Positions 51,276-60,993 are shown, counted from the first letter of the stretch. The stretch: DNA of 64,000 nucleotides from Lentilactobacillus diolivorans DSM 14421 (GCF_001434255.1 NZ_AZEY01000079.1:182319-246318); one strand, 5' to 3'. Program-made: numbers and translations. Notes: a model not told the origin generated them from the sequence alone.

Positions 51276-51304
51276 AGAATGAAGTAAACGGATGATAGAT
51301 GATT

Positions 51305-51347
51305 AAACGAGGTCAGGGCAAATGAACATCTTGTCTTGGCCTCGTTT
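51305..51347 (+). terminator. hairpin between xylA and xylB
   Basis: AAACGAGGTCA at 51305-51315 pairs with TTGGCCTCGTTT around 51336-51347. Only a short T-run follows, so it may be a partial terminator or an mRNA stabiliser that lets xylB be made at a lower level than xylA. Confidence 0.5.
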
Positions 51348-51399
51348 GCTAATTACAATGTTTATTAAGTTAAACTTGTGACGAAAGGGAGGTACCTCG

Positions 51400-52926
51400 A
51401 TGACTGAATGTGTATTAGGCGTTGACCTGGGGACCAGTTCTGTAAAAGTTTCCGCAGTGACGCGATCTGGTGAAATTATCGCCCAAGAGGGGATGGACTT
51501 TCCACTCCGCCAACCCCAACCCGGTTACGCTGAGCAGGATCCCAACGATTGGGTGAATGCAACCACGGTCGCAATTGTTCGATTGATTTTGAAGGATAAA
51601 TTAAAGCCGGAACAAATTAAGGGAGTCAGCTATTCCGGTCAAATGCATGGATTGGTTTTGCTTGATAAGGATAATAATATTTTACGACCGGCAATGCTTT
51701 GGAATGATACCCGTTCGACGAAGCAGCGGGAAGAAATTATGGCTAAAATGGGCCATCGATTTATTGAGATTACCCATAATAAACCACTTGAAGGATTTAC
51801 ATTACCTAAATTACTTTGGGTTAAAGAGAATCAGCCGGATATTTTTGCTAAAGCAACGACCATGCTGTTACCTAAAGATTATTTACGTTTTAGAATGACT
51901 GGTAAATTGGTGATGGATTATTCTGATGCGACCGGAACGGTCATGTTGGATGTTGAGAAACAACAGTGGAGCAAGGAAATCTTGGATGCCTTTGATATTC
52001 CGGAAACAATTTGTCCACCGTTGGTTCGCTCTATTGATAACACGGGTCATATTACGAAGTGGTATTCTGAATATTCTGGCTTATCAACTGACACGGTTAC
52101 TTTTGGTGGCGGGGCTGATAATGCCTGCGGTGCTGTGGGAGCCGGAATTGATAGTCCAACCAAGGTGCTTTCAAGTATTGGGACTTCGGGCGTTATTTTG
52201 AAGTATGAGCCACAGAAGGAAACCAACTATGAAGGTGTCCTCCAATATGAAGATCACGCGATCCCAGATGCTTTTTACTCAATGGGGGTCACATTAGCAG
52301 CCGGCTTTTCATTGAGCTGGTTTAAACGAACATTTGCGGCTGATGAAGATTTTACGGAAGTGGTCGAAAGCGCGGCTGAATCGACAGTGGGTGCCAATGG
52401 CTTATTGTTTGCCCCATATATCGTTGGTGAACGGGCACCGTATGCGGATGCCGATATCCGGGGAAGCTTCATTGGAATTGATGGTATTCATAAGCGCCAT
52501 GACTTTGTTCGGGCGGTTTTGGAAGGTATCATTTTCTCTTTCCGCGATATCATGGATAAATACGAAGAAAAGGGCAGTCAATTTGATACGGTGGTCTCAA
52601 TTGGCGGCGGTGCAAAAAGTCCGCTGTGGCAACAAATTCAAGCCAACATTTTTAATGTTAAGGTCGTTTCATTAAAGAATGAACAAGGTCCAGGATTAGG
52701 AGCAGCAATGTTAGCGGCTGTTGGGATGGGATGGTATAAAGATATTTCAGAATGTACAAAAGTGTTCGTTCAATTTAAGGATGTCTTTTTACCGGAACCG
52801 GAAAATGTGTCGAAGTATCAAAAGCTGCATGATATTTATCAGAAGATTTATCCAAGTACAAAGGAAATTACCCATGATTTGGTGGGGTATCGGCGCGAGG
52901 AGCAGAGTGCAAAAAGCGACGGTTAG
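51400..52926 (+). CDS. xylB: xylulokinase
   Basis: XylB phosphorylates D-xylulose to xylulose-5-phosphate, feeding the phosphoketolase pathway. The 508-residue FGGY-family kinase has the N-terminal phosphate loop [28 protein letters not shown] with the family MHG motif near residue 77, [15 protein letters not shown] near 235 and [19 protein letters not shown] near 403. The ATG follows GGGAGG. The final six codons (SAKSDG) and the TAG stop lie in the left part of palindrome copy 6, which is unusual and suggests that the element replaced the original 3' end of the gene. Confidence 0.97.
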   Translation: MTECVLGVDLGTSSVKVSAVTRSGEIIAQEGMDFPLRQPQPGYAEQDPNDWVNATTVAIVRLILKDKLKPEQIKGVSYSGQMHGLVLLDKDNNILRPAMLWNDTRSTKQREEIMAKMGHRFIEITHNKPLEGFTLPKLLWVKENQPDIFAKATTMLLPKDYLRFRMTGKLVMDYSDATGTVMLDVEKQQWSKEILDAFDIPETICPPLVRSIDNTGHITKWYSEYSGLSTDTVTFGGGADNACGAVGAGIDSPTKVLSSIGTSGVILKYEPQKETNYEGVLQYEDHAIPDAFYSMGVTLAAGFSLSWFKRTFAADEDFTEVVESAAESTVGANGLLFAPYIVGERAPYADADIRGSFIGIDGIHKRHDFVRAVLEGIIFSFRDIMDKYEEKGSQFDTVVSIGGGAKSPLWQQIQANIFNVKVVSLKNEQGPGLGAAMLAAVGMGWYKDISECTKVFVQFKDVFLPEPENVSKYQKLHDIYQKIYPSTKEITHDLVGYRREEQSAKSDG

Positions 52927-53110
52927 CTCCCAGAATATAAGCAAACAATCCCAGCATTCCATGTTTTGGAATGCTGGGATTGTTTGCTTATATGGCCGGG
53001 GGCTGTCGCTCTTTTGCACGTTTAATCTAGGTATCAGTGATGATTCGCAGATATAAACCTGCAAGGTGTGTTTGCTTATATGGCCGGGGGCCATCGCTCT
53101 TTTACACGTT
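52907..53110 (+). repeat. variable-stem palindrome, copy 6, with one tandem half-element
   Basis: Outer arms GTGCAAAAAGCGAC (52907-52920) and GTCGCTCTTTTGCAC (53005-53019) pair with one extra base. GGTTAGCTCCCAGAATATAA and GCTTATATGGCCGGGGGC flank the perfect inner arms CAAACAATCCCAGCATTCCA and TGGAATGCTGGGATTGTTTG. A second half-element starts CTTATATGGCC at 53075, 88 bases after the first. The element begins inside xylB and contains its stop codon. Confidence 0.92.
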
Positions 53111-53344
53111 TAATCTAGATAGCAGTGGTGATTCACAGATATTGACAAGCAAATCGTAACACCAATCATAGATGGGGGTTACAGCCTTGAAAGTGTACGG
53201 TACGAATCAGAAAAAAATACGTCCATTTTGACTTTAGAAAAAAGCTAGTTTATAACCATTCTTAATTGTTAGAAAATTGTTGATAATGATTTTTGTGATA
53301 TTTACTAAATAAAATAGCTTGAAAACAGCTCCTTTCGGCCTTTT

Positions 53345-53374
53345 TTGACGTCACTTGACATAACGCCTATAATA
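53345..53374 (+). promoter_or_regulatory. promoter of the MFS gene at 53421
   Basis: TTGACG at 53345-53350 and TATAAT at 53369-53374 are 18 bases apart. TGACGTCA inside the promoter is a perfect palindrome and could be an operator. The preceding 53111-53344 stretch shows no gene. Confidence 0.55.
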
Positions 53375-53420
53375 ATTTTTGTATCGATTCGACTCTTTAA
53401 AAATTAGTAAGGATGTTATC

Positions 53421-54638
53421 ATGACAAAATCAAAGACACCACAATGGCAGAAGAACATGTGGGCGTTGTGGTTTGGCAATTTTGCCACTGGCGCCGGCGC
53501 AAGTATGTCATTGCCCTTTTTACCATTATTTATTTCTGAAATGGGGAATTTTCCAAAATGGCAATTAACCCTTTATTCAGGTCTGGCGTTTGCCAGCGTT
53601 TTTCTTAGTCAGGCAGTTGTCTCACCATTATGGGGAAATTTGGCCGATCGAACTGGCCGAAAACCAATGCTGTTGCGTGCGGCCATTGGGATGACCGTTA
53701 GTGCGACATTGACGGGCTTGTCCACCAATGTTTGGATGCTGATTTCAATTCGTTTTATCCAGGGAATGTTTTCTGGTTATATCAATAATGCTTATGCTTT
53801 GATTGCCAGTGAGGTTCCAGCAGGTCAAAGTGGCCGAACAATGGGAACATTAACAACTGGAAATGTGGGTGGTCAACTCATTGGGCCAATTATTGGTGGT
53901 TATCTATCTGGAATTTTTGGGTTCCGGTTACCGTTTTATATTTTTGGATTCATGATGTTTCTAGCTTCATTATCGACTTGGCTTTTTGTTAAGGAAGACT
54001 TTAAACCCATCAAAAGAGCCGCCAAAACAGGTATTAAAGATGCTTTTTCTGGAATTGCTCATAAGCATGTCGTTGTTGCCATGATTATTTCATCAATGCT
54101 GATTATGGCTGCTACGACTTCGATCAACCCGATTATCAGTTTATTCGTAAAGGAATTAATGCATAATCACGGTAACATTGCATTTGTCAGTGGTGTCATT
54201 GCCGCACTTCCTGGAATTGCAACGTTACTCACGGCACCACGATTAGGGCGATTAGGGGATCATATTGGTCCTGAGAAGATTTTACTTGCGGGCCTAATTG
54301 TTTCCGGAGTCGTTTATTTTCCGATGTTTTTTGTGACAACGGTTGGTATTTTGGGAGTTCTAAGATTTTTGATTGGGATTGCTAATGCAGCTTTACTACC
54401 AATTACGCAAACTGTAATGACTTTGGAGGCACCCGCTCGGTCGGTTAGTCGGATTTTTAGTTATAACCAGTCATTTCAGGCAATCGGCGCCGTTATTGGG
54501 CCGATGTTGGCTTCCGTAGTTGCGGGGGCACTGGATTATCGGTATGTTTTCTTAATGACCACTATTTTGGTGCTTATCAATTTAATAGTGGTTGTGATTG
54601 CTTATCGAAAAGATGGCGTTAAGCTAAAGGGAAGCTAG
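53421..54638 (+). CDS. MFS transporter, DHA1/MdtG-like
   Basis: The 405-residue protein has twelve helices, with WFGNFATGAGASMSLPFLPL in helix 1 and the signature LWGNLADRTGRKPMLLRAAI near residue 75, and the motif C-like GPIIGGYLSGIFGFRLPF near 155. It belongs to the drug:proton antiporter DHA1 branch, close to MdtG-type proteins. ATG 53421 is preceded by AAGGATG. Despite its position behind xylAB, the family argues for efflux and not xylose uptake. It has its own promoter and terminator. Confidence 0.9.
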   Translation: MTKSKTPQWQKNMWALWFGNFATGAGASMSLPFLPLFISEMGNFPKWQLTLYSGLAFASVFLSQAVVSPLWGNLADRTGRKPMLLRAAIGMTVSATLTGLSTNVWMLISIRFIQGMFSGYINNAYALIASEVPAGQSGRTMGTLTTGNVGGQLIGPIIGGYLSGIFGFRLPFYIFGFMMFLASLSTWLFVKEDFKPIKRAAKTGIKDAFSGIAHKHVVVAMIISSMLIMAATTSINPIISLFVKELMHNHGNIAFVSGVIAALPGIATLLTAPRLGRLGDHIGPEKILLAGLIVSGVVYFPMFFVTTVGILGVLRFLIGIANAALLPITQTVMTLEAPARSVSRIFSYNQSFQAIGAVIGPMLASVVAGALDYRYVFLMTTILVLINLIVVVIAYRKDGVKLKGS

Positions 54639-54675
54639 TGCTGTTTGGATCACTATTAACTGAATGATGTTGGTG

Positions 54676-54706
54676 GACTTGGACGAAATTGGTCCGAGTC
54701 TTTTTT
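54676..54706 (+). terminator. terminator after the MFS gene
   Basis: GACTTGGAC at 54676-54684 pairs with GGTCCGAGTC at 54691-54700, followed by six T. Confidence 0.85.
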
Positions 54707-54883
54707 ATAGTTATCGTTTGTAAGTTTTTCCCGTAATTTACCAGGGACGTCGCTAATGCCTGATATAAATTTCTCGGCAAATTATTTGTATTAGGCAAGG
54801 AAATATAATAGAATTTGTTCAAATCAGAGAATAAAAATGTTAACCGCTAGAAAAGGAAGTGTGGATTAGAGGGGGCGACAAAG

Positions 54884-55342
54884 ATGCTGTTATTGTTCAG
54901 GGTATTTGATATCATGTTACTTATTTTCGGAGCTGCCGTTTGGTGTACAGATCGGGGCTATACAAAGCGGTTTGGTTCTGAATCGGCCTACTTGGCCAAG
55001 ATTTTGCAGAAGGATGGTTCGGGTTTAAAGAAAGCTTTAAGTCCGGATCTCTCAATTACAGAAGAGACTCGGCAGATGGTTCTTAAGCGATTAAAGGCGA
55101 TTCAGCGCTGGTACTGGTTGTCGCAAAAGAAAGCCACTTTAGTTTGGATGCTGTTATTGCAAGAGTGTTTAGTTGTCTTTGCGAAACAGAATGCCGGCTT
55201 AATTATTGTTGAGGCGGCCTTGTTGGTTGTGGTAACGCTGATCATGATTGCCAGCTGGCGAACAGATAAGGCCAGAGTTGAGATTGAAGTTGAGTTAAAA
55301 AAGTATGAAGATCGTTTGTGGTTTGAGTATACAAAGGCTTAA
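54884..55342 (+). CDS. uncharacterised membrane protein, family A copy 1
   Basis: The 152-residue protein has an N-terminal helix (LFRVFDIMLLIFGAAVW), a soluble central part, then two adjoining helices around WMLLLQECLVVFA and LIIVEAALLVVVTLIMI, ending in KYEDRLWFEYTK. A paralogue lies at 57551. Both share RWYWLSxKKxTLV, QExLxFxAKQxxGL and YxDRLWFEY. No known family is recognised. The ATG follows GAGGGGG. The conserved C-terminal DRLWFEY probably lies in the cytoplasm. Confidence 0.75.
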   Translation: MLLLFRVFDIMLLIFGAAVWCTDRGYTKRFGSESAYLAKILQKDGSGLKKALSPDLSITEETRQMVLKRLKAIQRWYWLSQKKATLVWMLLLQECLVVFAKQNAGLIIVEAALLVVVTLIMIASWRTDKARVEIEVELKKYEDRLWFEYTKA

Positions 55343-55567
55343 GCTATGTTTGTCAGGTTTTTGATGACTATTAAGATTAATCAAATTAAGAATTTATCCA
55401 GCTGGAAATTGATTACTGTCAAATTTCTAACTGGATTTTTTGTTGAAGCTTTTGTCACTAATCAATTTTTCTGAGAATCTCACATTTTTTTCTCACGTGG
55501 ATCAGAGTGTAGTCGTTTGAATCAGATGATAATCTCTAATCACTGAAAATGAAATGAGGCGATCGGA

Positions 55568-56389
55568 GTGAAACATCGAGTTTTAGAAAATAAAGTCCCT
55601 GAAATTACAGCGCTTTTTTGGGTTTCAAAGTTAATCTCAACGATGTTAGGTGAGTCAGCTTCTGATTTTTCGAGTCAGATATTTGGCCAGCAAAATCAAA
55701 GCCTAGGCGAACTTTTTACTGTTGGGTGGTCTCTGTCACTTTTCTTAATATTTTTGTATCTCCAAATGCGGGCTGATAAGTATCAACCAATTTTCTATTG
55801 GAATTCAGTTGGATTATTAGCAGTATTTGGTACTTTTTCGGCTGATACTTTAAAATCATTAACCGGGTTACACTACGCCGAAACAACGTTGATTTTATTC
55901 GTTTTAATGCTAGGTTTCTTTATAGCTTGGTATGTGACAACAAAAGACCTATCTATTCATCATATTACTTCTAGGATAAAAGAAGCCTTTTATTGGTTAA
56001 CAGTTGCTGCGACTTTTATGCTTGGAACAGCTGCAGGAGATTGGTTTGCGACCGCTCGAACAGGTGGTTATAATGTTGATCCTACTGGCCTAGGGTGGGG
56101 ATTTCTAAATACCGGGCTCATACTGGGAGCCGTTTTCCTTGCGATTCTTGCTTATCGGGCTTATTTCCGTCCTAAAGAAAATAGTTTTATCGAAATTGCA
56201 ACTTTCTGGTTTGCTTATATTTTGACTCGCCCAGTTGGTGCAAGCTTTGCCGATTACTTTGGTTATAATTTTGATAAGGGAATCTTAGGGAATCAGTGGA
56301 TGACAGTTATTGGTTTGGGGTTGTTTACTATTGCGGTAATTACTCTTAGCAAAAGAAATCAAGGGGATTTACAAATTGCTCATAAATAA
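55568..56389 (+). CDS. COG4705-type membrane protein
   Basis: The 273-residue protein has about eight helices and three internal repeats: KVPEITALFWVSKLISTMLG with ESASDF, then KEAFYWLTVAATFMLGTAAG with DWF, and ATFWFAYILTRPVGASFADY. The repeat pattern FW-x-K/T-GxxxxD is that of the COG4705 uncharacterised membrane-anchored proteins. Function is unknown. The start is GTG 55568, with GGCGATCGGA upstream. It overlaps the acyltransferase frame by 14 bases, so the two are coupled. Confidence 0.8.
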   Translation: MKHRVLENKVPEITALFWVSKLISTMLGESASDFSSQIFGQQNQSLGELFTVGWSLSLFLIFLYLQMRADKYQPIFYWNSVGLLAVFGTFSADTLKSLTGLHYAETTLILFVLMLGFFIAWYVTTKDLSIHHITSRIKEAFYWLTVAATFMLGTAAGDWFATARTGGYNVDPTGLGWGFLNTGLILGAVFLAILAYRAYFRPKENSFIEIATFWFAYILTRPVGASFADYFGYNFDKGILGNQWMTVIGLGLFTIAVITLSKRNQGDLQIAHK

Positions 56390-57413
56390 ACACCTTGAAA
56401 AGACTGTGGCCATTTTAAACCGGCCTCGAATTGAATGGATCGATATTGCTAAGGCGTATGGGATTATTGCGATTGTGCTGGGGCATGTTTTACCGGGGAG
56501 CTCAGTTGCTCATTTCTTATATTGGTGGCATATCCCATTGTTTTTCATAATTGCCGGTATTTTTTTAGAACCACTGACAAATGTTGACGACTGGCATCGT
56601 TTTTATGAGCGACGGATTAAAAAGGATCTTTTTTCATACGTGAGTTTAGGGATACTGCTGATTTGTTTGTATACAGTCATCCATCATAAGGGGACTCAGT
56701 TTTTGATGACCCATTTACCAGACTTAATTATCGGTGGGCGGACATTAAATTTTTATACAAGTACCTTTTGGTTTGTAAATGCCTACTTATTGACAATTGG
56801 TGTGGTTACGATATTGATTTCATTAACTAAGAATCGAATCATCCAATTAGCAGTTGTCGTAAGCGGGTTACTATTGGGAGCTAGTTATCAGCAGGTGACT
56901 TGGATGCATATCAATGGCTTTGCAATGATGCCGTGGAGTATGGATACGGTTTTGATAACGGCTTTTTATACCTATTTAGGATACCTGTTGTTTCATGTGA
57001 ATCCACGATGGATTGAAAGAGCCAAAGCCGCTATTCCAATTGTAATGACTGCGGCGATTATTATTTTTATCCATTTAGAGGGTGAGTTCAATTTTCGGTT
57101 ATCATTAAAATCGCATTTGATTCAAAGTTCATTACCTCGATGGGTCGCACTAGCAACAGTTCCGGTTATCTTGACGCTGGCAATAATGGTTTGTGCATAC
57201 GTGACGTCACATCTACCAATTAAATTTGGGCTGTCACTTATTGGCAGGCATACCTTAGCGATTATGTATGGTCATAAAATACTTTTAGACTGCTGTCGGC
57301 TAATTGGCATCGATAATCCATTGGTCAAATTAGCGGTTGGAGTGATTTTTCCTGTAATTATTGTGCTTGTCGGGCAGAGGGTCCAAAGATTAATTTTTGT
57401 TCCAACTTACTAG
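56376..57413 (+). CDS. acyltransferase 3 family membrane protein
   Basis: The 345-residue protein has about ten helices and the acyltransferase-3 (OafA/YrhL-like) signatures: RIEWIDIAKAYGIIAIVLGH near residue 18 with the conserved His, and WWHIPLFFIIAGIFL near 50. Family members acetylate or otherwise acylate cell-surface sugars, teichoic acids or peptidoglycan, using cytoplasmic acyl-CoA. The start is TTG 56376, 10 bases after AAGGGG and inside the previous gene; GTG 56406 is the alternative. Confidence 0.85.
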   Translation: MLINKHLEKTVAILNRPRIEWIDIAKAYGIIAIVLGHVLPGSSVAHFLYWWHIPLFFIIAGIFLEPLTNVDDWHRFYERRIKKDLFSYVSLGILLICLYTVIHHKGTQFLMTHLPDLIIGGRTLNFYTSTFWFVNAYLLTIGVVTILISLTKNRIIQLAVVVSGLLLGASYQQVTWMHINGFAMMPWSMDTVLITAFYTYLGYLLFHVNPRWIERAKAAIPIVMTAAIIIFIHLEGEFNFRLSLKSHLIQSSLPRWVALATVPVILTLAIMVCAYVTSHLPIKFGLSLIGRHTLAIMYGHKILLDCCRLIGIDNPLVKLAVGVIFPVIIVLVGQRVQRLIFVPTY

Positions 57414-57550
57414 ATTGCTTTATCAATCGACAAAGGTAGCGTTATCATTTCATAATGAAAACCTTTACTTTATATAACCCTCTTGAAATAGTTGGCGAAG
57501 CGTTATAAAATCAACTGTCAAGAGAGAAAATTGATTGGAGGCATTCACGT

Positions 57551-58015
57551 ATGAAAGCATTTCTGCAAATAACGGACTGCTTAATGCAGTTTTTCATGAT
57601 TGGCATTTGGTTCGTTGACTGGATGCTAATCCGATACCAGGGACGGAAGTCATCACCCGTTGCGGTACTTCTTCAGCGGAATGCCTCAGGCTTGCGCATC
57701 GCGTTAAAAGGAAAATGCAACGTTCCTCGTCAGTATCATAAAGATATTGACCGGTTATCCAGAAAAATTGATCGATGGTATTGGTTATCACATAAGAAGC
57801 TGACCTTAGTCGTTGTCTTGGGCGTCCAGGAATGGCTGATTTTTACTGCTAAACAAGGGTGGGGATTAGTCGCCGTGGAGTTGTCAATGTTAACAGCTTG
57901 CATGTTAATCTTGATTGCTGATTATAAAGCTAATTCGGCCCGATTAGACTTGGAAAACATGCTGAGTCCTTACCAAGACCGACTGTGGTTTGAGTATTCG
58001 TTGCGTAAAGACTAA
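57551..58015 (+). CDS. uncharacterised membrane protein, family A copy 2
   Basis: The 154-residue protein is a paralogue of the one at 54884, with the same order of elements: an N-terminal hydrophobic segment (LMQFFMIGIWFVDWM), a soluble centre with RWYWLSHKKLTLVVVLGVQE, helices through VAVELSMLTACMLILIADY and the ending YQDRLWFEYS. The ATG follows TTGGAGG. The pair brackets the COG4705 and acyltransferase genes, which suggests that the four form one functional neighbourhood on the cell surface. Function unknown. Confidence 0.75.
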   Translation: MKAFLQITDCLMQFFMIGIWFVDWMLIRYQGRKSSPVAVLLQRNASGLRIALKGKCNVPRQYHKDIDRLSRKIDRWYWLSHKKLTLVVVLGVQEWLIFTAKQGWGLVAVELSMLTACMLILIADYKANSARLDLENMLSPYQDRLWFEYSLRKD

Positions 58016-58027
58016 ATCGTCAAAGAG

Positions 58028-58102
58028 ATCCCGCTAGTCACTTATAATGAAAGAAAGCAATGAAATTGTATTCTGACATTTTAGTTGACTAGCGGGATTT
58101 TT
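58028..58102 (+). terminator. terminator after family A copy 2
   Basis: ATCCCGCTAGTCA at 58028-58040 pairs perfectly with TGACTAGCGGGAT at 58086-58098, followed by TTTT. The loop is long (45 bases). Confidence 0.75.
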
Positions 58103-58225
58103 GCATATGTGGACACCTAATTTAGTTGATTAATAGGGAAAAGGTAAATAAAAGCCATATCCTCGCCTTTTCTTGGGCTGGACGGCTATAATGTAAGTAC
58201 GCACAAAAACAAGGGAGGCATTGCG

Positions 58226-59050
58226 ATGTCAATTTTAACTGATACGTATACGCTGAATAACGGATTAGCAATCCCAAAAGTCGGATTTGGGACCTGGCAG
58301 ATTCCCGGTGGTCAACAGACCTATGATGCGGTTAGTTCGGCATTGAAGGCTGGGTATCGTCACATCGATACTGCTAAGGCTTATCGAAATGAGCACAGTG
58401 TTGGCGAGGCAATTTTAGATTCGTCAGTTGATCGTGAAAATGTGTTTGTAACATCAAAATTACCAGCAGAAACTAAAACTTATGATGGGGCCATTGCTGA
58501 TTTTCGTTCAACAATGAAAGCCTTGGATTTATCGTATTTGGATCTTTATTTAATTCATGCCCCGTGGCCATGGGGTGATCGTGGCAGTAATCATGATGAG
58601 GAAAACGTGGAAGTCTGGAAAGCAATGCAGGATATTTATGCCAGCGGCCAAGTGAAGGCCATTGGGGTTTCCAACTTTAATGTTCATGATTTACAAAACA
58701 TTATTGACCATGCGGATGTGAAGCCAATGGTTGATCAAATTCGTTATTTTGTGGGCTATACAGAACCACAGATCACTAAGTTTGCCCAAGATAATGGCCT
58801 GTTGGTAGAAGCCTATTCGCCATTGGCAACGGGGGCAATTTTAGAAAATGAAGACATTAAGCGAATTGCCGCTCGCTATAATGTGAGTGTTGCCCAACTC
58901 GCCATTAAATTTGTTCTTCAAAATGGGGTTCTGCCATTGCCAAAGGCGACTCATGAAACTCACATCAAGAATAATACCAAGCTTGATTTTGAAATTAACG
59001 ATCATGATATGCAGGTTTTAAATCAACTGACTGAGACGGATATGGGATAG
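58226..59050 (+). CDS. aldo/keto reductase
   Basis: The 274-residue TIM-barrel enzyme reduces aldehydes or ketones with NADPH; the family includes 2,5-diketogluconate reductases and glyoxal reductases. It has GFGTWQIPGG near residue 20, the catalytic segment GYRHIDTAKAYRNEHSVG near 44-61 (Asp and Tyr), SKLPAE with the active Lys near 78, LYLIHAPWPWG with the His near 110, and the cofactor region AIGVSNFNVHDL near 142. The ATG follows AAGGGAGG. TATAAT at 58187-58192 is a probable -10. Confidence 0.93.
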   Translation: MSILTDTYTLNNGLAIPKVGFGTWQIPGGQQTYDAVSSALKAGYRHIDTAKAYRNEHSVGEAILDSSVDRENVFVTSKLPAETKTYDGAIADFRSTMKALDLSYLDLYLIHAPWPWGDRGSNHDEENVEVWKAMQDIYASGQVKAIGVSNFNVHDLQNIIDHADVKPMVDQIRYFVGYTEPQITKFAQDNGLLVEAYSPLATGAILENEDIKRIAARYNVSVAQLAIKFVLQNGVLPLPKATHETHIKNNTKLDFEINDHDMQVLNQLTETDMG

Positions 59051-59082
59051 GATTAGTCAGTGTTTCATGTGTTTTGTAATAG

Positions 59083-59133
59083 AGAGGCCCGTGATTAAAA
59101 CAAGCAATTTTGTTTTAATCACGGGCCTCTTTT
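59083..59133. terminator. bidirectional terminator
   Basis: AGAGGCCCGTGATTAAAA at 59083-59100 pairs perfectly with the complement at 59113-59130, followed by TTT. The neighbouring genes converge. Confidence 0.85.
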
Positions 59134-59171
59134 GTAGAATTTGTTAAGGACAGTCAGTTAAAAACGGGCTT

Positions 59172-60023
59172 CTAATCATCGGTACCAATTTGAGTATAAT
59201 ATGTTTTGCCACTCAAACGATATAAACTATCGTAGGAGCCGGGAATATCGTTATCGGGATCCCCAGGGGTAAATTGAGGTTGATGGAGATTGGTCAGCTG
59301 ATATCGATACTGGTATGAGCCCTTCGAATTAACTTTTGTTGCTTTTAGCCCATTTACTTTTTTAGACGTGTAAAAGTAACGGGTGTTACCTTTCATCAGC
59401 GTTTTATTGATTTTGGCATCACCGTTGGGTTTTTGCAGAAACTGAAGGCTAAATTCAACTTTTGAATTTCTTTTATAGTATTCAAGATAGCCATCCGGCG
59501 TAATTCGAAGATTGATGTTGGGGCGCTTTTTACTTTCGAGAAAGGCAGCATCGCCCTGGTACAAATTACCATCACTATATGCTGGCATATAGGTCGGTCG
59601 TTTTACCCTGGTGAATGATTCGACATTGGCACTGAGCGGATTTGAGTACTTGGAATCAGGATAGGGATCAAGCGTATAGCCCGGTAAGATACCGGTTCTT
59701 TTGGTGTGGTAACTTAGCTGTCGCTCATCGATCAACAACTCCCTTGATTTTGAGCCGCCATTGTGCTGACCTTCAACAATTGTGCCCTTTTTGATCGTCA
59801 TATTTCTGATGATTGATTTTCCAATTTTGTAGCTGGGGGTGTATGCCGTTTTTAGGGTGACATTTTTATTAGCACGAAAATAGGTATAGTAAGTAACTAA
59901 ATTTGCTTTATTTAGTTTGCTTGGCAGGACTGCTTTTGCATGGACTGGTGAACCTGATTGAAGTAGGCAAAGGCCAATGATTATTAGTAGGCCCTTTAAG
60001 AAGGCAAGACTTATTTTTTTCAA
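59172..60023 (-). CDS. secreted protein of unknown function
   Basis: The 283-residue precursor has a clear signal peptide (MKKISLAFLKGLLIIIGLCL, cleavage near SPVHAKA). The mature part is basic and Tyr-rich, with beta-type segments such as NKNVTLKTAYTPSYKIGKS, NINLRITPDGYLEYYKRN and KTLMKGNTRYFYTSKKVNGL; the last part resembles the SLAP/DUF5776-like wall repeats of lactobacilli but is not a clear match. No sortase motif is present. It is probably surface-associated. A family cannot be named. Confidence 0.78.
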   Translation of the reverse strand: MKKISLAFLKGLLIIIGLCLLQSGSPVHAKAVLPSKLNKANLVTYYTYFRANKNVTLKTAYTPSYKIGKSIIRNMTIKKGTIVEGQHNGGSKSRELLIDERQLSYHTKRTGILPGYTLDPYPDSKYSNPLSANVESFTRVKRPTYMPAYSDGNLYQGDAAFLESKKRPNINLRITPDGYLEYYKRNSKVEFSLQFLQKPNGDAKINKTLMKGNTRYFYTSKKVNGLKATKVNSKGSYQYRYQLTNLHQPQFTPGDPDNDIPGSYDSLYRLSGKTYYTQIGTDD

Positions 60024-60212
60024 GATTAATGCTCCCTTGAGTGATGACTAAGTTTAAACCGAATGTGAGTTCCAGCGATAAGGTTTAGTTGTACTGTAAC
60101 CATTTTAGAACAATCCAAGGCAAAATTCAGTTAATCATTCAAAAGGCAAGCTTTTTCTTTTATTTCTACAACTCAATTGTGATCAACTAATTCTGTCAAC
60201 AACGCACCGAGC

Positions 60213-60923
60213 TCATTTTAGTTCCAACCAAATTTTCGACATAACGTTGCTGCCATTGCTAACCGTGTAGTAAACTGAATGGTTGATTTTAGTTCGGAGA
60301 TAGCCGAGGGTCATCCCTAATTTCGCTGGTTTAAGGTAATTAATTGAAATCTGTTTGAGGTGATCAACTGTTTCATCTACGAAGTCTAAGTAGCGGGCGT
60401 TATTCATGTGGCCATAGTTATCAATGTCTCGTGGCAGAATTCGAAAATCCGTTCTGGTCTGGTTTTTACTGACAGGGATGTCGATTCTGTCACGGTGAAA
60501 GCCTAAATGTTTTGTAGAATCAACCATTGAAGTAATCGGGTAGTCAACTGGTAATTTGGCGATCCGTCCCGATTCATTATTAACGACAAAGGCATCCTCA
60601 AGCTGGCTGGCAATGAGTTGTTCTGCTTGATCGCGAATTTCAACTAGCCGGGTGATCTTGTGCCGGTTTGCATCTGTGATAAATGATTGAATGGTGATTG
60701 GATCACCAAGCGATAATGTGGCGCGAATCCGGACGCTTTGAGAAACTACAAAATATAGTAATTTAGAGTCTAACGGTGGTAGTTGGGTTCGAATTTGCTG
60801 AAAATGCAACCAACCAGCATTTTGAAATTTATCGATTAGGTTTCCAAGACGGATCTTAGAATCCTGACCAACATCTGATAAATGAACAACACTTTTAAGT
60901 TCAAACAATAAAGTCACCTTCAA
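60213..60923 (-). CDS. acyl-ACP thioesterase
   Basis: The 236-residue protein has two hotdog domains, as in bacterial FatA/FatB-like thioesterases that release fatty acids from acyl carrier protein. The second domain carries the active-site segment DIDNYGHMNNARYLDFVDET near residue 165, with the family's Asp-Asn-His arrangement; the first has NLIDKFQNAGWLHFQQI near 27. The start ATG at 60923 has only a weak GGTGAC upstream. It is divergent from an Rrf2 regulator whose operator lies between them. Confidence 0.85.
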   Translation of the reverse strand: MKVTLLFELKSVVHLSDVGQDSKIRLGNLIDKFQNAGWLHFQQIRTQLPPLDSKLLYFVVSQSVRIRATLSLGDPITIQSFITDANRHKITRLVEIRDQAEQLIASQLEDAFVVNNESGRIAKLPVDYPITSMVDSTKHLGFHRDRIDIPVSKNQTRTDFRILPRDIDNYGHMNNARYLDFVDETVDHLKQISINYLKPAKLGMTLGYLRTKINHSVYYTVSNGSNVMSKIWLELK

Positions 60924-60957
60924 TATAAATAGTCATTATGTGATTTAATCCATCCGT

Positions 60958-60993
60958 GGACAATATACATCTATGGATATAGAATGTCCATAG
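60958..60993. promoter_or_regulatory. operator-like inverted repeats before the Rrf2 gene
   Basis: CTATGGA at 60971-60977 and TCCATAG at 60987-60993 form a perfect 7-bp inverted repeat with a 9-base spacer. GGACA at 60958-60962 and TGTCC at 60985-60989 form an outer, overlapping pair. Position between the divergent thioesterase and Rrf2 genes suits autoregulation. Confidence 0.5.
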
